This document shows, piece after piece, positions 7,789 through 16,249 of a stretch of 64,000 bases of DNA. The stretch covers positions 50,559 through 114,558 of the forward strand of contig NZ_CALCZQ010000039.1 in NCBI RefSeq assembly GCF_937903345.1, written 5' to 3'. Below the pieces are notes generated by a model that was given only the letters and a program-made list of their open reading frames with translations, made no database searches and was not told where the DNA came from. A program made the position numbers and the translations under genes. Origin of the DNA: an uncultured Emticicia sp. (lineage in GTDB: Bacteria; Bacteroidota; Bacteroidia; Cytophagales; Spirosomataceae). Numbering within the stretch: the first letter of the stretch is position 1; the number at the start of each line of letters is the position of its first letter.

Positions 7789-8409
7789 ATGAGTGAAGCA
7801 GAGAAAATTCAGAAAAAATATATTTCGGTAGAAGAATATTTTGAAATGGAAAAACATAGTGAAATTCGCCATGAATACTACGATGGTGAAGTCTTTGCTA
7901 TGGCAGGGACTTCTATAAATCATAATAGAATAGTACAAAACCTTTCTGGTGTTTTACGCCCAATATTTCGCCCAAGAGGCTGCGAAGTTTTGCTCGAAAG
8001 TGTCAAATTAGAAGCAATCAAGCATTTTTATTATCCTTATCCAGACTTGATGCTCACTTGTGATACTGAGGATATGGATGCCGAATACATTATCAAAAAA
8101 CCAACGCTGATTGTTGAGGTTTTATTAAAATCGTCAGTTCTAAATGATAGAGTTGCTAAGCTAAGACGCTACAAAAATATTCCAACACTTCAATATTACT
8201 TGATAGTTTCGCAGTATGAATTTTTAGTAGAATCATACTGTCGTGTCGATGACTCTACATCTTGGTTGTATGATGTTTATGAAGACCAAAACGACATCAT
8301 TAATTTCCCCAAGCTGGATTTAAAGCTTGCTTTATCGGATATTTATGAAGGAATTAAGATGCGAGAAGAAGATAAAGAAAAAGACGAAGATTATATTTTG
8401 AATGAGTAG
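7789..8409 (+). CDS. Uma2 family putative nuclease (DUF820)
   Basis: A 206-aa PDDEXK-fold protein. Uma2 proteins are abundant in filamentous cyanobacteria and Bacteroidota, and their biological role is largely unknown. Visible family features: YISVEEYFEMEKHSEIRHEYYDG at the N-terminus, GEVFAMAGTSINHNRIVQNL, then the predicted nuclease core YPDLMLTCD (Asp) and PTLIVEVLLKSS (Glu). The usual serine in the segment after IVEVL is replaced by LL, a small deviation. It is unrelated to the flanking xerC and pseI and carries its own promoter and terminator, like an independent cassette. Two more family members or relatives lie in this window. Confidence 0.85.
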   Translation: MSEAEKIQKKYISVEEYFEMEKHSEIRHEYYDGEVFAMAGTSINHNRIVQNLSGVLRPIFRPRGCEVLLESVKLEAIKHFYYPYPDLMLTCDTEDMDAEYIIKKPTLIVEVLLKSSVLNDRVAKLRRYKNIPTLQYYLIVSQYEFLVESYCRVDDSTSWLYDVYEDQNDIINFPKLDLKLALSDIYEGIKMREEDKEKDEDYILNE

Positions 8410-8411
8410 AA

Positions 8412-8458
8412 AAGAAAGGCTTCGCTCAAAACCAATGTCACCCAGCGAAGCCTTTCTT
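8412..8458. terminator. Bidirectional terminator, 15-bp stem
   Basis: AAGAAAGGCTTCGCT (8412-8426) pairs perfectly with AGCGAAGCCTTTCTT (8444-8458) over a 17-nt loop. It lies between the converging Uma2 and pseI genes, so it can serve both. Confidence 0.75.
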
Positions 8459-8461
8459 GGA

Positions 8462-9508
8462 TTATCCAACCAACTTCCAACTCAAAGCAGTGCCAGCTTC
8501 AATATCTTGGGTAGCTGTTTTGCCTAAAATTTCTTCATAATAACGAGTGTGTAATCCATTTGATGGGCGAATCGAACGAACATTTATTTCATTGAAAACA
8601 TCACCCGATTTCATTGGCTCAACTACATAAAGCGAGCGTTTATATTGCAAACTTTTTTGTTCTTTGTCTGAAAGTATATAATTGACTTTTCCCATCGCCA
8701 AAAATGCTCTTTCCGACTCAATGACTAAGTTTTTGAGTTCTTCGGGTTCCAGTGAAAACGATGAATCAACACCTCCATCAGCACGGCTAAGTGTAAAGTG
8801 CTTTTCCAAAACTCTTGCACCCAAAGCAACAGCGGCAATACCAGCACCGATGCCCATTGTATGGTCAGAAAGCCCGATTTGGCAATCAAATAGGGCAGCC
8901 ATGTGTGGAATCGTAAGCAAATTAGTGCTTTCGGGTGTAGCTGGGTAGGTGCTGGTGCATTTGAGTAGCACCAAATCTTTACAGCCATATTTACGCAATA
9001 CGCCTACCGATTCTTGAATATCTGCAATGCTCGCTACACCCGTACTCATGATGATGGGCTTGCCAGTTTGAGCTACTTTTTTGAGTAAAATATGGTCGGT
9101 ATTTTCAAAAGAGGCAATTTTATAGCAGGGCACGTCTAAACTTTCTAAAAAATCAACGGCTGTCGTATCAAACGGACTACTAAAAGCCAACATTCCGAGT
9201 GCTTTGGCTCTATCAAAGATCGGCTTGTGCCATTCCCAAGGCGTATAGGCCATTTGGTAGAGTTTGTGCAAGTTTTGGTTTTTCCAAAGAGAATTTTGGT
9301 CTTTTATCACAAACTCATCTGAGTTGCCATTAAAAGTAATCGTATCGGCGGTGTAAGTTTGCAGTTTGAGTGCGTGTGCTCCTGCTTCGGCTGCTGCATC
9401 GACAATTTCAAATGCACGCTCAAGCGATTGATTATGATTGCCCGACATTTCTGCAATTACAAATGGCTTGTGGTCTGGACTTATGGTTGTATCTTGAATT
9501 TTAAACAT
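8462..9508 (-). CDS. pseI: Pseudaminic acid synthase (NeuB/PseI family)
   Basis: A 348-aa enzyme that condenses a 6-deoxy-di-acetamido hexose with phosphoenolpyruvate to form a nonulosonic acid. The N-terminal TIM barrel starts PFVIAEMSGNHNQSLERA, a string typical of PseI rather than NeuB or LegI; further motifs are SSPFDTTAVDFLESLDVPCYKIAS, MSTGVASIADI, IGLSDHTMG and ALGARVLEKHFTL. A C-terminal antifreeze-like SAF domain covers about 285-348. The ATG at 9508 overlaps the stop of the upstream GNAT gene by 8 nt, indicating translational coupling; an upstream in-frame start would add 20 unlikely residues. It is the last gene of the minus-strand sugar operon. Confidence 0.88.
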   Translation of the reverse strand: MFKIQDTTISPDHKPFVIAEMSGNHNQSLERAFEIVDAAAEAGAHALKLQTYTADTITFNGNSDEFVIKDQNSLWKNQNLHKLYQMAYTPWEWHKPIFDRAKALGMLAFSSPFDTTAVDFLESLDVPCYKIASFENTDHILLKKVAQTGKPIIMSTGVASIADIQESVGVLRKYGCKDLVLLKCTSTYPATPESTNLLTIPHMAALFDCQIGLSDHTMGIGAGIAAVALGARVLEKHFTLSRADGGVDSSFSLEPEELKNLVIESERAFLAMGKVNYILSDKEQKSLQYKRSLYVVEPMKSGDVFNEINVRSIRPSNGLHTRYYEEILGKTATQDIEAGTALSWKLVG

Positions 9509-9968
9509 ATTTCTTTTCCAAAAGAAAGCTTGCTTCGTTGCTAATAAGCAGCTCGTTGATTGTATCAAAGCCAGCTTTTTTGAATGAATTTAATGATGCT
9601 AAGTTAGTTTTTTTAATGTATGCGTGGATATTTTTTGCTTGAAATTTTATAAAGAACACTTCACAAGCACTTGTAAGCATCGGTACAGCCAAACCCAAAC
9701 CACGAAATTTTTTATCTATCGAAATTCCTATGATGTTTTCTTCAGTTTTTTGCTCAATTCTGATTTGACCAACCGGAATATTTTCTTCGTTTTCAAAGAC
9801 TAAAAGTAAGGCTCTTTTGTCTTCAACTTTTTTCGAAAACCATTGTATATGTTCTTGATAATCAACTTCTTGTGTGCTAAAAGAATTACTACGAGTTGAA
9901 GGGTCATTCGTCCATTCAAAATACAAATTGAGGTCTGATAATTTAGCTTTTCGGTGATGAATCTGCAT
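9501..9968 (-). CDS. GNAT family N-acetyltransferase
   Basis: A 155-aa acetyltransferase with GNAT texture: EWTNDPSTRSNSF near the N-terminus, VGQIRIEQ (beta 4), IGISIDKKFRGLGLAVPML (acetyl-CoA loop, degenerate Q/R-x-x-G-x-G/A), and SLNSFKKAGF near the end. Lying between pseF and pseI, it may act as PseH, which N-acetylates UDP-4-amino-sugar intermediates, or modify the finished sugar. It overlaps both neighbours (26 nt upstream, 8 nt downstream), so it is translated as part of the operon. Which of the two adjacent GNATs is PseH cannot be decided here. Confidence 0.8.
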   Translation of the reverse strand: MQIHHRKAKLSDLNLYFEWTNDPSTRSNSFSTQEVDYQEHIQWFSKKVEDKRALLLVFENEENIPVGQIRIEQKTEENIIGISIDKKFRGLGLAVPMLTSACEVFFIKFQAKNIHAYIKKTNLASLNSFKKAGFDTINELLISNEASFLLEKKYV

Positions 9969-10512
9969 ATTTGGTATGAATCAAAACGTCGATAAATTTT
10001 CCTTCAAAATAACAATGTTCTTTCAATCTAGCTTCTTCGACAAAGTCATTTTTGAGCAACATTGGGTATAAGTGCGGTCGTAAATCAAAGGCGTAAGTAA
10101 ATATTTTGTGAAAACAAATTTCTTTGAAAGCCACTTGCTGTATTAAAGTCAGATAATTGTTCCAATGATAATCAAAAAAGTCTTTTTCAAGAGAGGTTTC
10201 CATGATGAATGAAATTTCGGCATTTCGGTCAACCCAGTTTATATGTACCAATCCACCGTAGCCAATACATTCGCCGTTTTTTAAGAACGAAAATAGTAAC
10301 TGACTTGGTTTCTCTTGTTCAAAAAGTTTTGAGACTACGTTATCGAAATAGTTTTTTTGGTCGGCTTCAGTGAGTTGTTTTGATTGGCGAAGGTGATAAA
10401 TTTGCTCGTTTCGCCATTGCATTATCGCAAACTGGTCTTTATCTCGAAGTGGTATCAACGTAAATTCTTTGTACTCAAAACGTTGATTTTTTAAACATTT
10501 GTAGTGTCTCAT
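9943..10512 (-). CDS. GNAT family N-acetyltransferase
   Basis: A 189-aa protein with a GNAT-like core: MQWRNEQIYHLRQSKQLT, FSFLKNGECIGYGGLVHI, RNAEISFIME, and a C-terminal YPMLLKNDFVEEARLKEH segment. These resemble PseH-type and RimJ-like sugar or protein acetyltransferases. It overlaps pseF by 4 nt upstream and the next GNAT by 26 nt downstream, so these genes behave as one translational unit. It is a candidate acetyltransferase for the 2,4-diamino-sugar steps or for decorating the nonulosonic acid. The function is inferred from context. Confidence 0.75.
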   Translation of the reverse strand: MRHYKCLKNQRFEYKEFTLIPLRDKDQFAIMQWRNEQIYHLRQSKQLTEADQKNYFDNVVSKLFEQEKPSQLLFSFLKNGECIGYGGLVHINWVDRNAEISFIMETSLEKDFFDYHWNNYLTLIQQVAFKEICFHKIFTYAFDLRPHLYPMLLKNDFVEEARLKEHCYFEGKFIDVLIHTKYADSSPKS

Positions 10513-11216
10513 ATATTCGATTTTATTCGATATTTAAACTCTGCTACTTGCCAATCCTCATCGGTATCAATATCGTGAGCATCCATTTCTGAAATAACAA
10601 TTCCGCTAGTGTTTTCGGTCAAAATACTACGATTTTTTAATAATTTTTCGGTTTTGAAAAAGTAAAATTGACCCGCATCATGGTAAAGCGGCAAAAGGTC
10701 TTGCGAACGAACTTGGGCATTTTCGGGGTTTTGCCAACGAAGTCTGTTTTCTTGAAAAACTACGCCTCGTTGCGGAGGAAACGAAAACTTTTGAACTGGA
10801 TAAACCGAATCAAGATTTTGGGATTGCAGCAAATCAAAGGCTTTTTCTAGCGTTTCGGCCGAAATGTATGGAGCGGTTGGGTAAATGCAACAGCCTACCT
10901 CAAAAGATTTATTGAGATTTTTGTAATCTTCTATTACTTCAATCAAAACATCAACCGTTGTTGCAAAATCATTTGAGTTCTCTTGTGAACGAAGAAAAGG
11001 GACGTTCGCCCCATATTTGCGAGCGATTTGGGCAATTTCTTCATCATCCGTCGAAACCATTACCTCCTCAAAAAGCTTGCTTTCTAAAACAGCTTCAATA
11101 GAATAGGCAATGATTGGTTTTCCAAGAAAATCTTTGATGTTTTTTCTTGGAATTCGTTTGCTTCCGCCCCTTGCGGGTATGATGGCGATATTTGATGTTG
11201 GATGCTTGATATTCAA
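10509..11216 (-). CDS. pseF: Pseudaminic acid cytidylyltransferase
   Basis: A 235-aa nucleotidyltransferase that activates the nonulosonic acid as its CMP derivative. The N-terminal signature IIPARGGSKRIPRKNIKDFLGKP is the CTP-binding motif of the NeuA/PseF/LegF family. Other hallmarks are MVSTDDEEIAQIARKYGANVPF, FLRS, LYHDAGQFYFFKTEK (typical of PseF) and the metal-binding Asp pair in DAHDIDTDEDW near the C-terminus. It shares its operon with pseI and a Pse-type methylase, which supports pseudaminic acid over sialic acid. Confidence 0.88.
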   Translation of the reverse strand: MNIKHPTSNIAIIPARGGSKRIPRKNIKDFLGKPIIAYSIEAVLESKLFEEVMVSTDDEEIAQIARKYGANVPFLRSQENSNDFATTVDVLIEVIEDYKNLNKSFEVGCCIYPTAPYISAETLEKAFDLLQSQNLDSVYPVQKFSFPPQRGVVFQENRLRWQNPENAQVRSQDLLPLYHDAGQFYFFKTEKLLKNRSILTENTSGIVISEMDAHDIDTDEDWQVAEFKYRIKSNI

Positions 11217-11228
11217 TGTTAGATTTTG

Positions 11229-11873
11229 TTATACTTTTTCTAACAAACACATACAATCAGCATTGCCAGATTCGGCTTGGTTGATGTATGGATAAATTTC
11301 TTTTTTCACTAAACGAAGATTCGAGAAGCGGTCAAGGAAAAGTTGAGCGTAGTCTGCTTTCCAAAGGTAATCGCTATTGCCTCGATAGTCAATGGTTGTG
11401 GTTTCAGGGGCGTAATATTCCCAGCAAGAAATAAAACGCTTTGAGCAACGTACCATTTCATCCATAATTTTTGGTAAATTATCGGGTGAAATATGAATTA
11501 AAACACCATTTGTGCATACCAACTCGAAATAATTATCTTTGAAAGGAATGTCGAAACCTGAACCTTGAATAATATTAATATTTTCGGTAAATTCTTTGGC
11601 CTTTTGGGCAGCATAATGTTGTAATTCTATGCCATAAATATTCTTAAATCCTGAACGTTGGAAACCTACCAATTGCATGCCAGTATTACAGCCAACCTCT
11701 AAAATTTTGGCATCTTTCTCTAAATCTGCATAGAATTTTTCATTCAAGGCGACTTTAGTGATTCCCCAATTTTCGAGATAAAACTTATCCCATTCATCGG
11801 GTTTTCTCGAGTTTCTATCGGTGTAATCTTTGCCAAATTCACCACTCCAAAATTGTTCTTGTTTTGTTTGCAT
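11229..11873 (-). CDS. Pseudaminic acid biosynthesis-associated methyltransferase
   Basis: A 214-aa class I SAM methyltransferase. Motif I is ILEVGCNTGMQLVGF, followed by IYGIELQHYAAQKAKE. The family-specific stretch GVLIHISPDNLPKIMDEMVRCSKRF and the later YRGNSDYLW are characteristic of the methylase group repeatedly found beside pseudaminic acid genes. The N-terminal EQFWSGEFGKDYTDRN is also typical. It probably methylates the sugar or its nucleotide-linked precursor. It ends 12 nt before pseF. Confidence 0.85.
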   Translation of the reverse strand: MQTKQEQFWSGEFGKDYTDRNSRKPDEWDKFYLENWGITKVALNEKFYADLEKDAKILEVGCNTGMQLVGFQRSGFKNIYGIELQHYAAQKAKEFTENINIIQGSGFDIPFKDNYFELVCTNGVLIHISPDNLPKIMDEMVRCSKRFISCWEYYAPETTTIDYRGNSDYLWKADYAQLFLDRFSNLRLVKKEIYPYINQAESGNADCMCLLEKV

Positions 11874-11906
11874 TCTCTGAAAAGAATTATCTATAAATGG
11901 TTTATT

Positions 11907-12437
11907 TTATTCCGAAAGGCTTTCTAATTCTATTTTTTGGCGTAAATGATGGCGATAGTGCATTTCATGCAGATAGTACCATTCATTTGCATCAAGCCAG
12001 CCTATTGCTATTTGTAGGGCTTTGTAAGAACCATCGTCCTGACTAACAGCCTCTATCAAATTCTGTGAATCAGCCAAAATCTTTGCCAAAACACTTCTAT
12101 ATTCTTCTCTTGTTTTGGCGATTGGTTCTGGTCCACGTATCGCATCAGGGATTTTGATTTTTAGGGGTGGAAAACCACCATATTTGAATTGCTGTTCACC
12201 AAAATGAGTTTTTTCTCCTCCTATTTGTCCTTTTCGTTTTTCTAAACAACGAACGCAATTTGCCAAGAAAAAAAACTGTGACGAAACTGTCAAATGCTCA
12301 TACATTTGTCCAAGCGACCAAGTTTCTTCATCTTTTTTGAAGAAAAATTTTTTGTCAGAATAAGTATTAAGACTGCTAATGTATTGATTTAGAACTATTT
12401 CGAGATTTGAATAAACTTCGCTCGGAGACATAAGCAA
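11907..12437 (-). CDS. DinB-like superfamily protein
   Basis: A 176-aa predicted four-helix bundle of the DinB/YfiT superfamily, whose members bind a metal through three histidines and often act as thiol-dependent transferases. Visible: TWSLGQMYEHLTVSSQFF (first His) and a His-rich WYYLHEMHYRHHLRQK segment near the C-terminus. There is no obvious link to the nonulosonic acid pathway despite its place between rfbB and the methylase. It has 33-nt and 77-nt gaps to its neighbours, so it may simply be carried along in the transcript. Confidence 0.8.
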   Translation of the reverse strand: MLMSPSEVYSNLEIVLNQYISSLNTYSDKKFFFKKDEETWSLGQMYEHLTVSSQFFFLANCVRCLEKRKGQIGGEKTHFGEQQFKYGGFPPLKIKIPDAIRGPEPIAKTREEYRSVLAKILADSQNLIEAVSQDDGSYKALQIAIGWLDANEWYYLHEMHYRHHLRQKIELESLSE

Positions 12438-12514
12438 TTATCAATTTTGAGAAAAAGAAATCAAATATATATTAGGTCAGAATTAAGAATTCAAAACTGT
12501 ATGTCTGAAACAGT

Positions 12515-13573
12515 TTATTTGTACATTTTTTCGTAGTACTTTGTATAATCTCCACTCGTTACGTTTTGAAGCCATTCTTTGTTGTCTAAATACCACTCAA
12601 CGGTTTGTGTTAGACCTTCCTCAAACTGCAAAGATGGTTCCCAGCCAAGTTCTTTCATCAATTTGTTGGCATCAATGGCATAACGTAAATCATGGCCTGC
12701 CCGGTCGGTTACGTAAGTAATAAGTTTTACCGAAGTTCCTTCCGGGCGACCTAATTTTTCATCCATAATTTTACACAAAAGATGTACTAAATCAATATTT
12801 TTCCATTCGTTGAAACCACCGATGTTGTAGGTTTCTCCCTTACCACCATTGTGATAGATTACGTCAATGGCACGGGCGTGGTCTTTTACAAAAAGCCAAT
12901 CACGCACATTTTCACCTTTCCCATAAACGGGTAGCGGACGGAAGTGCATGATGTTATTAATCATCAATGGAATTAATTTTTCAGGAAAATGATTCGGTCC
13001 GTAATTATTCGAGCAGTTTGAGATAATAACTGGTAATTTATAAGTATTGTGATAAGCTCTTACAAAGTGGTCAGAAGAAGCTTTAGATGCTGAATACGGC
13101 GAACGTGGGTCGTAGCTCGTTGTTTCTAAGAAAAACTCTTCTGGATTATGTAATTCTCCATAAACCTCATCAGTCGAAACGTGGTAGAAACGTTTGCCTG
13201 CAAAATCACTTTTCCATGCGTTTTTGGCTGCATTAAGTAAATTCACAGTTCCAATGACATTAGTCATTACAAACTCCATTGGGTTTGTGATCGACCTATC
13301 AACGTGAGACTCAGCTGCTAGGTGAATAACGCCATCAAAATCGTATTTTTTAAATAAACTATCAATATAAACGGCATCAGTAATATCGCCATGCTCGAAA
13401 GTATAATTTGGTGATTTTTCGATGTCAGTTAGGTTTTCGAGATTTCCTGCGTAAGTAAGTTTGTCAAGATTAACTATCTGATAATTAGGGTATTTCGTAA
13501 CAAAAAGTCTGACTACGTGCGAGCCAATAAAGCCTGCACCGCCTGTGATGAGTATAGTTTTATTTGATTCCAT
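12515..13573 (-). CDS. rfbB: dTDP-glucose 4,6-dehydratase
   Basis: A 352-aa extended short-chain dehydrogenase that converts dTDP-glucose to dTDP-4-keto-6-deoxyglucose for rhamnose and other deoxysugars. NAD-binding TGGAGFIGSHVVRLF near residue 10, HLAAESHVDRSI around 85, STDEVYGEL, the catalytic YxxxK in SPYSASKASSDHFV, SNCSNNYGPNHFPEKLIPLMI and GKGENVRDWLFVKDHARAI are all typical of RmlB. It is the leading intact gene of the operon, with a dead acetyltransferase gene just upstream. No rmlA, rmlC or rmlD appears in the window. Confidence 0.95.
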   Translation of the reverse strand: MESNKTILITGGAGFIGSHVVRLFVTKYPNYQIVNLDKLTYAGNLENLTDIEKSPNYTFEHGDITDAVYIDSLFKKYDFDGVIHLAAESHVDRSITNPMEFVMTNVIGTVNLLNAAKNAWKSDFAGKRFYHVSTDEVYGELHNPEEFFLETTSYDPRSPYSASKASSDHFVRAYHNTYKLPVIISNCSNNYGPNHFPEKLIPLMINNIMHFRPLPVYGKGENVRDWLFVKDHARAIDVIYHNGGKGETYNIGGFNEWKNIDLVHLLCKIMDEKLGRPEGTSVKLITYVTDRAGHDLRYAIDANKLMKELGWEPSLQFEEGLTQTVEWYLDNKEWLQNVTSGDYTKYYEKMYK

Positions 13574-13601
13574 GATTGAAATTTTCTGATTAATATATCA
13601 A

Positions 13602-14136
13602 TTAGTCTGACGATAAAATGGCAAATTCAAAGTTATCCAATCAGCCAATTTTTAAGGGTAAATTTTGTTTTTTTCTTTCTTTGAGATTCATCCCAACTTT
13701 TCTATAACTCGAACCTAACCGATGTTTTTGACTGTATAACCTGCTCCAATTCGATGAAGTTTAGGTTCATTAAAAACCAAAGTTGATGATTGTTTTTAGT
13801 GCCTCGGTTGCGTATCCTTTGTTCCAAAAGTCAATATGGAGTTTATACCAAACTTCAGCGTTTTTGTATTTTTCTTTGCCCAAATTGAGTGCTATTAGTC
13901 CTATAAACTAATTCTTTGTTTTTATTGTAAAAGTAGAAATCCGATTATCTTCTTTTTTTGTTTCCTGAAATCCATTGTTCTATAAATGCTTGTGTCTGCT
14001 CAATGTTATCTGGAATTTCCAAAGCATTAAATTCATCGGTTTCGGGTAAAGAATGTAATTGATGAATAGCTTCTAAATAAAAAATATTAACTGGCCTTAA
14101 ATATAATCTGTAAGAATTGAGGTGCGTGTTATTCAT
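13602..14136 (-). pseudogene. Dead GNAT (RimJ/RimL-type) acetyltransferase gene
   Basis: Minus-strand fragments in shifting frames spell a complete acetyltransferase. MNNTHLNSYRLYLRPVN and LHSLPETDEFNALEIP come first, then GLIALNLGKEKYKNAEVWYKL, DFWNKGYATEALKTIINFGF, a frameshift, EPKLHRIGAGYTVKNIG, a stop, VIEKLG, a stop, and DNFEFAILSSD ending at TAA 13602-13604. The ATG overlaps the galE stop codon by 1 nt (TAATG), showing past translational coupling. At least two frameshifts and several stop codons make it non-functional. The family call rests on the GYATEAL acetyl-CoA motif and HRIGAGYTVKN. Confidence 0.85.
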
Positions 14137-15149
14137 TACTTTTTCATTAATTTCTTTTCCCAACGCCACGCATCTTTTAGGCTTTCGGCAAGTGTTTTTT
14201 CTACTTTCCAACCCATTAGTTTTTCAGCTTTTTCTACACTTCCATATATTTTTTCTACGTCACCCGAACGGCGTGGTCCGATTTCGTAGTTGAGTTTAAG
14301 TTTGTTGACTTTCTCAAAAGTTTTGATAATTTCGAGAACAGTATTACCTGTTCCAGTTCCTATGTTAAAAATATCGTAGTAGTTGTCGGCTTGTTTATCA
14401 AGCAATTCGAGTGCCGAAACGTGTGCTTTGGCCAAATCTACAACGTGAATAAAATCTCTTACATTCGTGCCATCGGAAGTATTATAATCGCTACCAAAAA
14501 CCGTTAGTTTTTTTCTAATTCCTGCGGCGGTTTGTGTGATAAACGGCACTAAATTGCTCGGTACACCATTGGGGAGCTCGCCAATATGTGCTGATGGATG
14601 AGCTCCGATTGGATTGAAATAGCGAAGTGCAATAATTTTAAGATTACTTCCTGCTGTAATAGTGTCTCTCAGGATGTCTTCACACATTGTTTTTGTATTT
14701 CCATAAGGTGAAGCAGCAGGTTGGCGAGGAGTTTCTTCGGTAACAGGAATTTGTTCTGGTTGACCATAAACAGTACATGAAGATGAAAAAACCAAATTTT
14801 TAATACCCAATTTTGTCATTACCTTTAAAACATTGAGCGTTGAGCAAAGGTTATTTTCGTAATATTTGATTGGGTTTTCGACAGACTCTCCAACGGCTTT
14901 ATAGGCAGCAAAATGGATAATTCCTTCGATATTTTCTTTTATACAAATCTGTTCTAAAACCTTACTGTCTTTACAGTCTTTTTCGTACCAATCGACCGAT
15001 TTTTTGATAATTTTCTTGATACCTTTTAGTGCAGATTTATCTGAATTACTGAAGTTGTCGATAATAATTGGTTCGTGTCCAGCATTGATTAATTCAACAA
15101 CTGTGTGTGAACCAATGAACCCTGCACCGCCCGTTACTAAAATTTTCAT
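14136..15149 (-). CDS. galE: UDP-glucose 4-epimerase
   Basis: A 337-aa extended SDR enzyme interconverting UDP-glucose and UDP-galactose (or the N-acetyl forms). Motifs: VTGGAGFIGSHTVVELI at the N-terminus, IIHFAAYKAVGESVENP near 75, FSSSCTVYGQPEQIPVTE, the catalytic Tyr/Lys in SPYGNTKTMCEDIL, LRYFNPIGAHPSAHIGE and GTNVRDFIHVVDLA. It is preceded by a good -7 element and probably leads the transcript that once continued through the dead GNAT gene into rfbB and the pse genes. Confidence 0.95.
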   Translation of the reverse strand: MKILVTGGAGFIGSHTVVELINAGHEPIIIDNFSNSDKSALKGIKKIIKKSVDWYEKDCKDSKVLEQICIKENIEGIIHFAAYKAVGESVENPIKYYENNLCSTLNVLKVMTKLGIKNLVFSSSCTVYGQPEQIPVTEETPRQPAASPYGNTKTMCEDILRDTITAGSNLKIIALRYFNPIGAHPSAHIGELPNGVPSNLVPFITQTAAGIRKKLTVFGSDYNTSDGTNVRDFIHVVDLAKAHVSALELLDKQADNYYDIFNIGTGTGNTVLEIIKTFEKVNKLKLNYEIGPRRSGDVEKIYGSVEKAEKLMGWKVEKTLAESLKDAWRWEKKLMKK

Positions 15150-15171
15150 AAAAAAATGTTTGTTTTTTTTA

Positions 15172-15179
15172 CAAAAGTA
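15172..15179 (-). promoter_or_regulatory. Bacteroidota -7 element for galE
   Basis: TACTTTTG on the minus strand matches TAnnTTTG and lies 22 nt before the galE ATG. Confidence 0.5.
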
Positions 15180-15370
15180 TGAATTTAGCAGTTGAATTGG
15201 AAATGCTTAGTAGAAATATGTATTGTAGTTGTTGAGAAATAGTGTTAAAGTACTAAAAGTCAGTTGTTTATATCACTTATACTGTTGTATGAACATTCTA
15301 GGACTTAAATCATTTGAATAGTATATAAAGTCAGTGAAAATCGAAACTAAATAAGACATTAATAAATAAA

Positions 15371-16204
15371 ATGAACGAATCCGAAATTAAAGCCTTAGTT
15401 ACTTTGCTCGATGATGAAGACGGAGAAGTAGTGCATCTCGTTGAGAGTCGTTTACGGACTTTGGGCGGTTCGATAATCCCTTTGTTAGAAGACCATTGGC
15501 AAGGTAATGGACTTAATCCAATTTTACAGAAAAAAATTGATGATTTGATACACGATTTGCAATACGATACTGTAATCGAGAGATTGGTTGAGTGGAAGAA
15601 GAATGGCCATGAAGACCTGCTCGAAGGTATGTGGATTGTGGCAACATATCAGTACCCAGATGTAGACATCGACAAACTACGCCAATATATCAATGATATG
15701 TATTTTGAAGCTTGGCTCGAAATGAGAGAAGATATGCACCCACACGACCAAATTAGAGTGCTGAATCAGGTTTTTTTTGATAAATACAAATATTTGCCTA
15801 ATACAAAGAATTTTCATTCGGTGGCAAATTCGATGCTCAATCAAGTTTTTGATTTGAAAAAAGGAAATCCGATTTCGTTGTGTGTGATATATATGCTTGT
15901 AGCCAATCGTTTGGGTCTCCCTGTAAGTGGTGTTAATCTGCCGAGTTTGTTTGTACTTACCTACAAAACACCACAAATACAGTTTTATATCAATATCTTT
16001 AATCGAGGACTTATATTTTCTAAAGTTGATATTAGCAATTATATCAAACAAATGCAACTAAAACCACAAGATACATTTTTTCAGCCTTGCACAAATTTGG
16101 ATATTGTTTCGAGGGTTTTACGAAATCTGATTGTATCGTTTGAAAAAATTTCTGATCTCGAGCATGCCAAAGAAGTCGAAAGTATTTTGAAAGCGATTTC
16201 ATAG
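15371..16204 (+). CDS. SirB1-type transglutaminase-like protein
   Basis: A 277-aa cytoplasmic protein. The N-terminal about 70 residues look like a short helical (HEAT-like) segment, ALVTLLDDEDGEVVHLVESRL. The rest is the SirB1/YchA transglutaminase-like domain with NQVFFDKYKYLPNTKNFHSVANSMLNQVF and the signature KKGNPISLCVIYMLVANRLGLPVSGVNLPSLFVL. Family members usually have a His in the GHF position; here it reads PSLF, so catalytic function is doubtful. It stands alone and converges on the phosphopantetheinyl transferase gene. The role in vivo is unknown. Confidence 0.8.
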   Translation: MNESEIKALVTLLDDEDGEVVHLVESRLRTLGGSIIPLLEDHWQGNGLNPILQKKIDDLIHDLQYDTVIERLVEWKKNGHEDLLEGMWIVATYQYPDVDIDKLRQYINDMYFEAWLEMREDMHPHDQIRVLNQVFFDKYKYLPNTKNFHSVANSMLNQVFDLKKGNPISLCVIYMLVANRLGLPVSGVNLPSLFVLTYKTPQIQFYINIFNRGLIFSKVDISNYIKQMQLKPQDTFFQPCTNLDIVSRVLRNLIVSFEKISDLEHAKEVESILKAIS

Positions 16205-16249
16205 GTGGAGTATTGCATACGCCCAATATATTGACAACATCCAGGGGGC

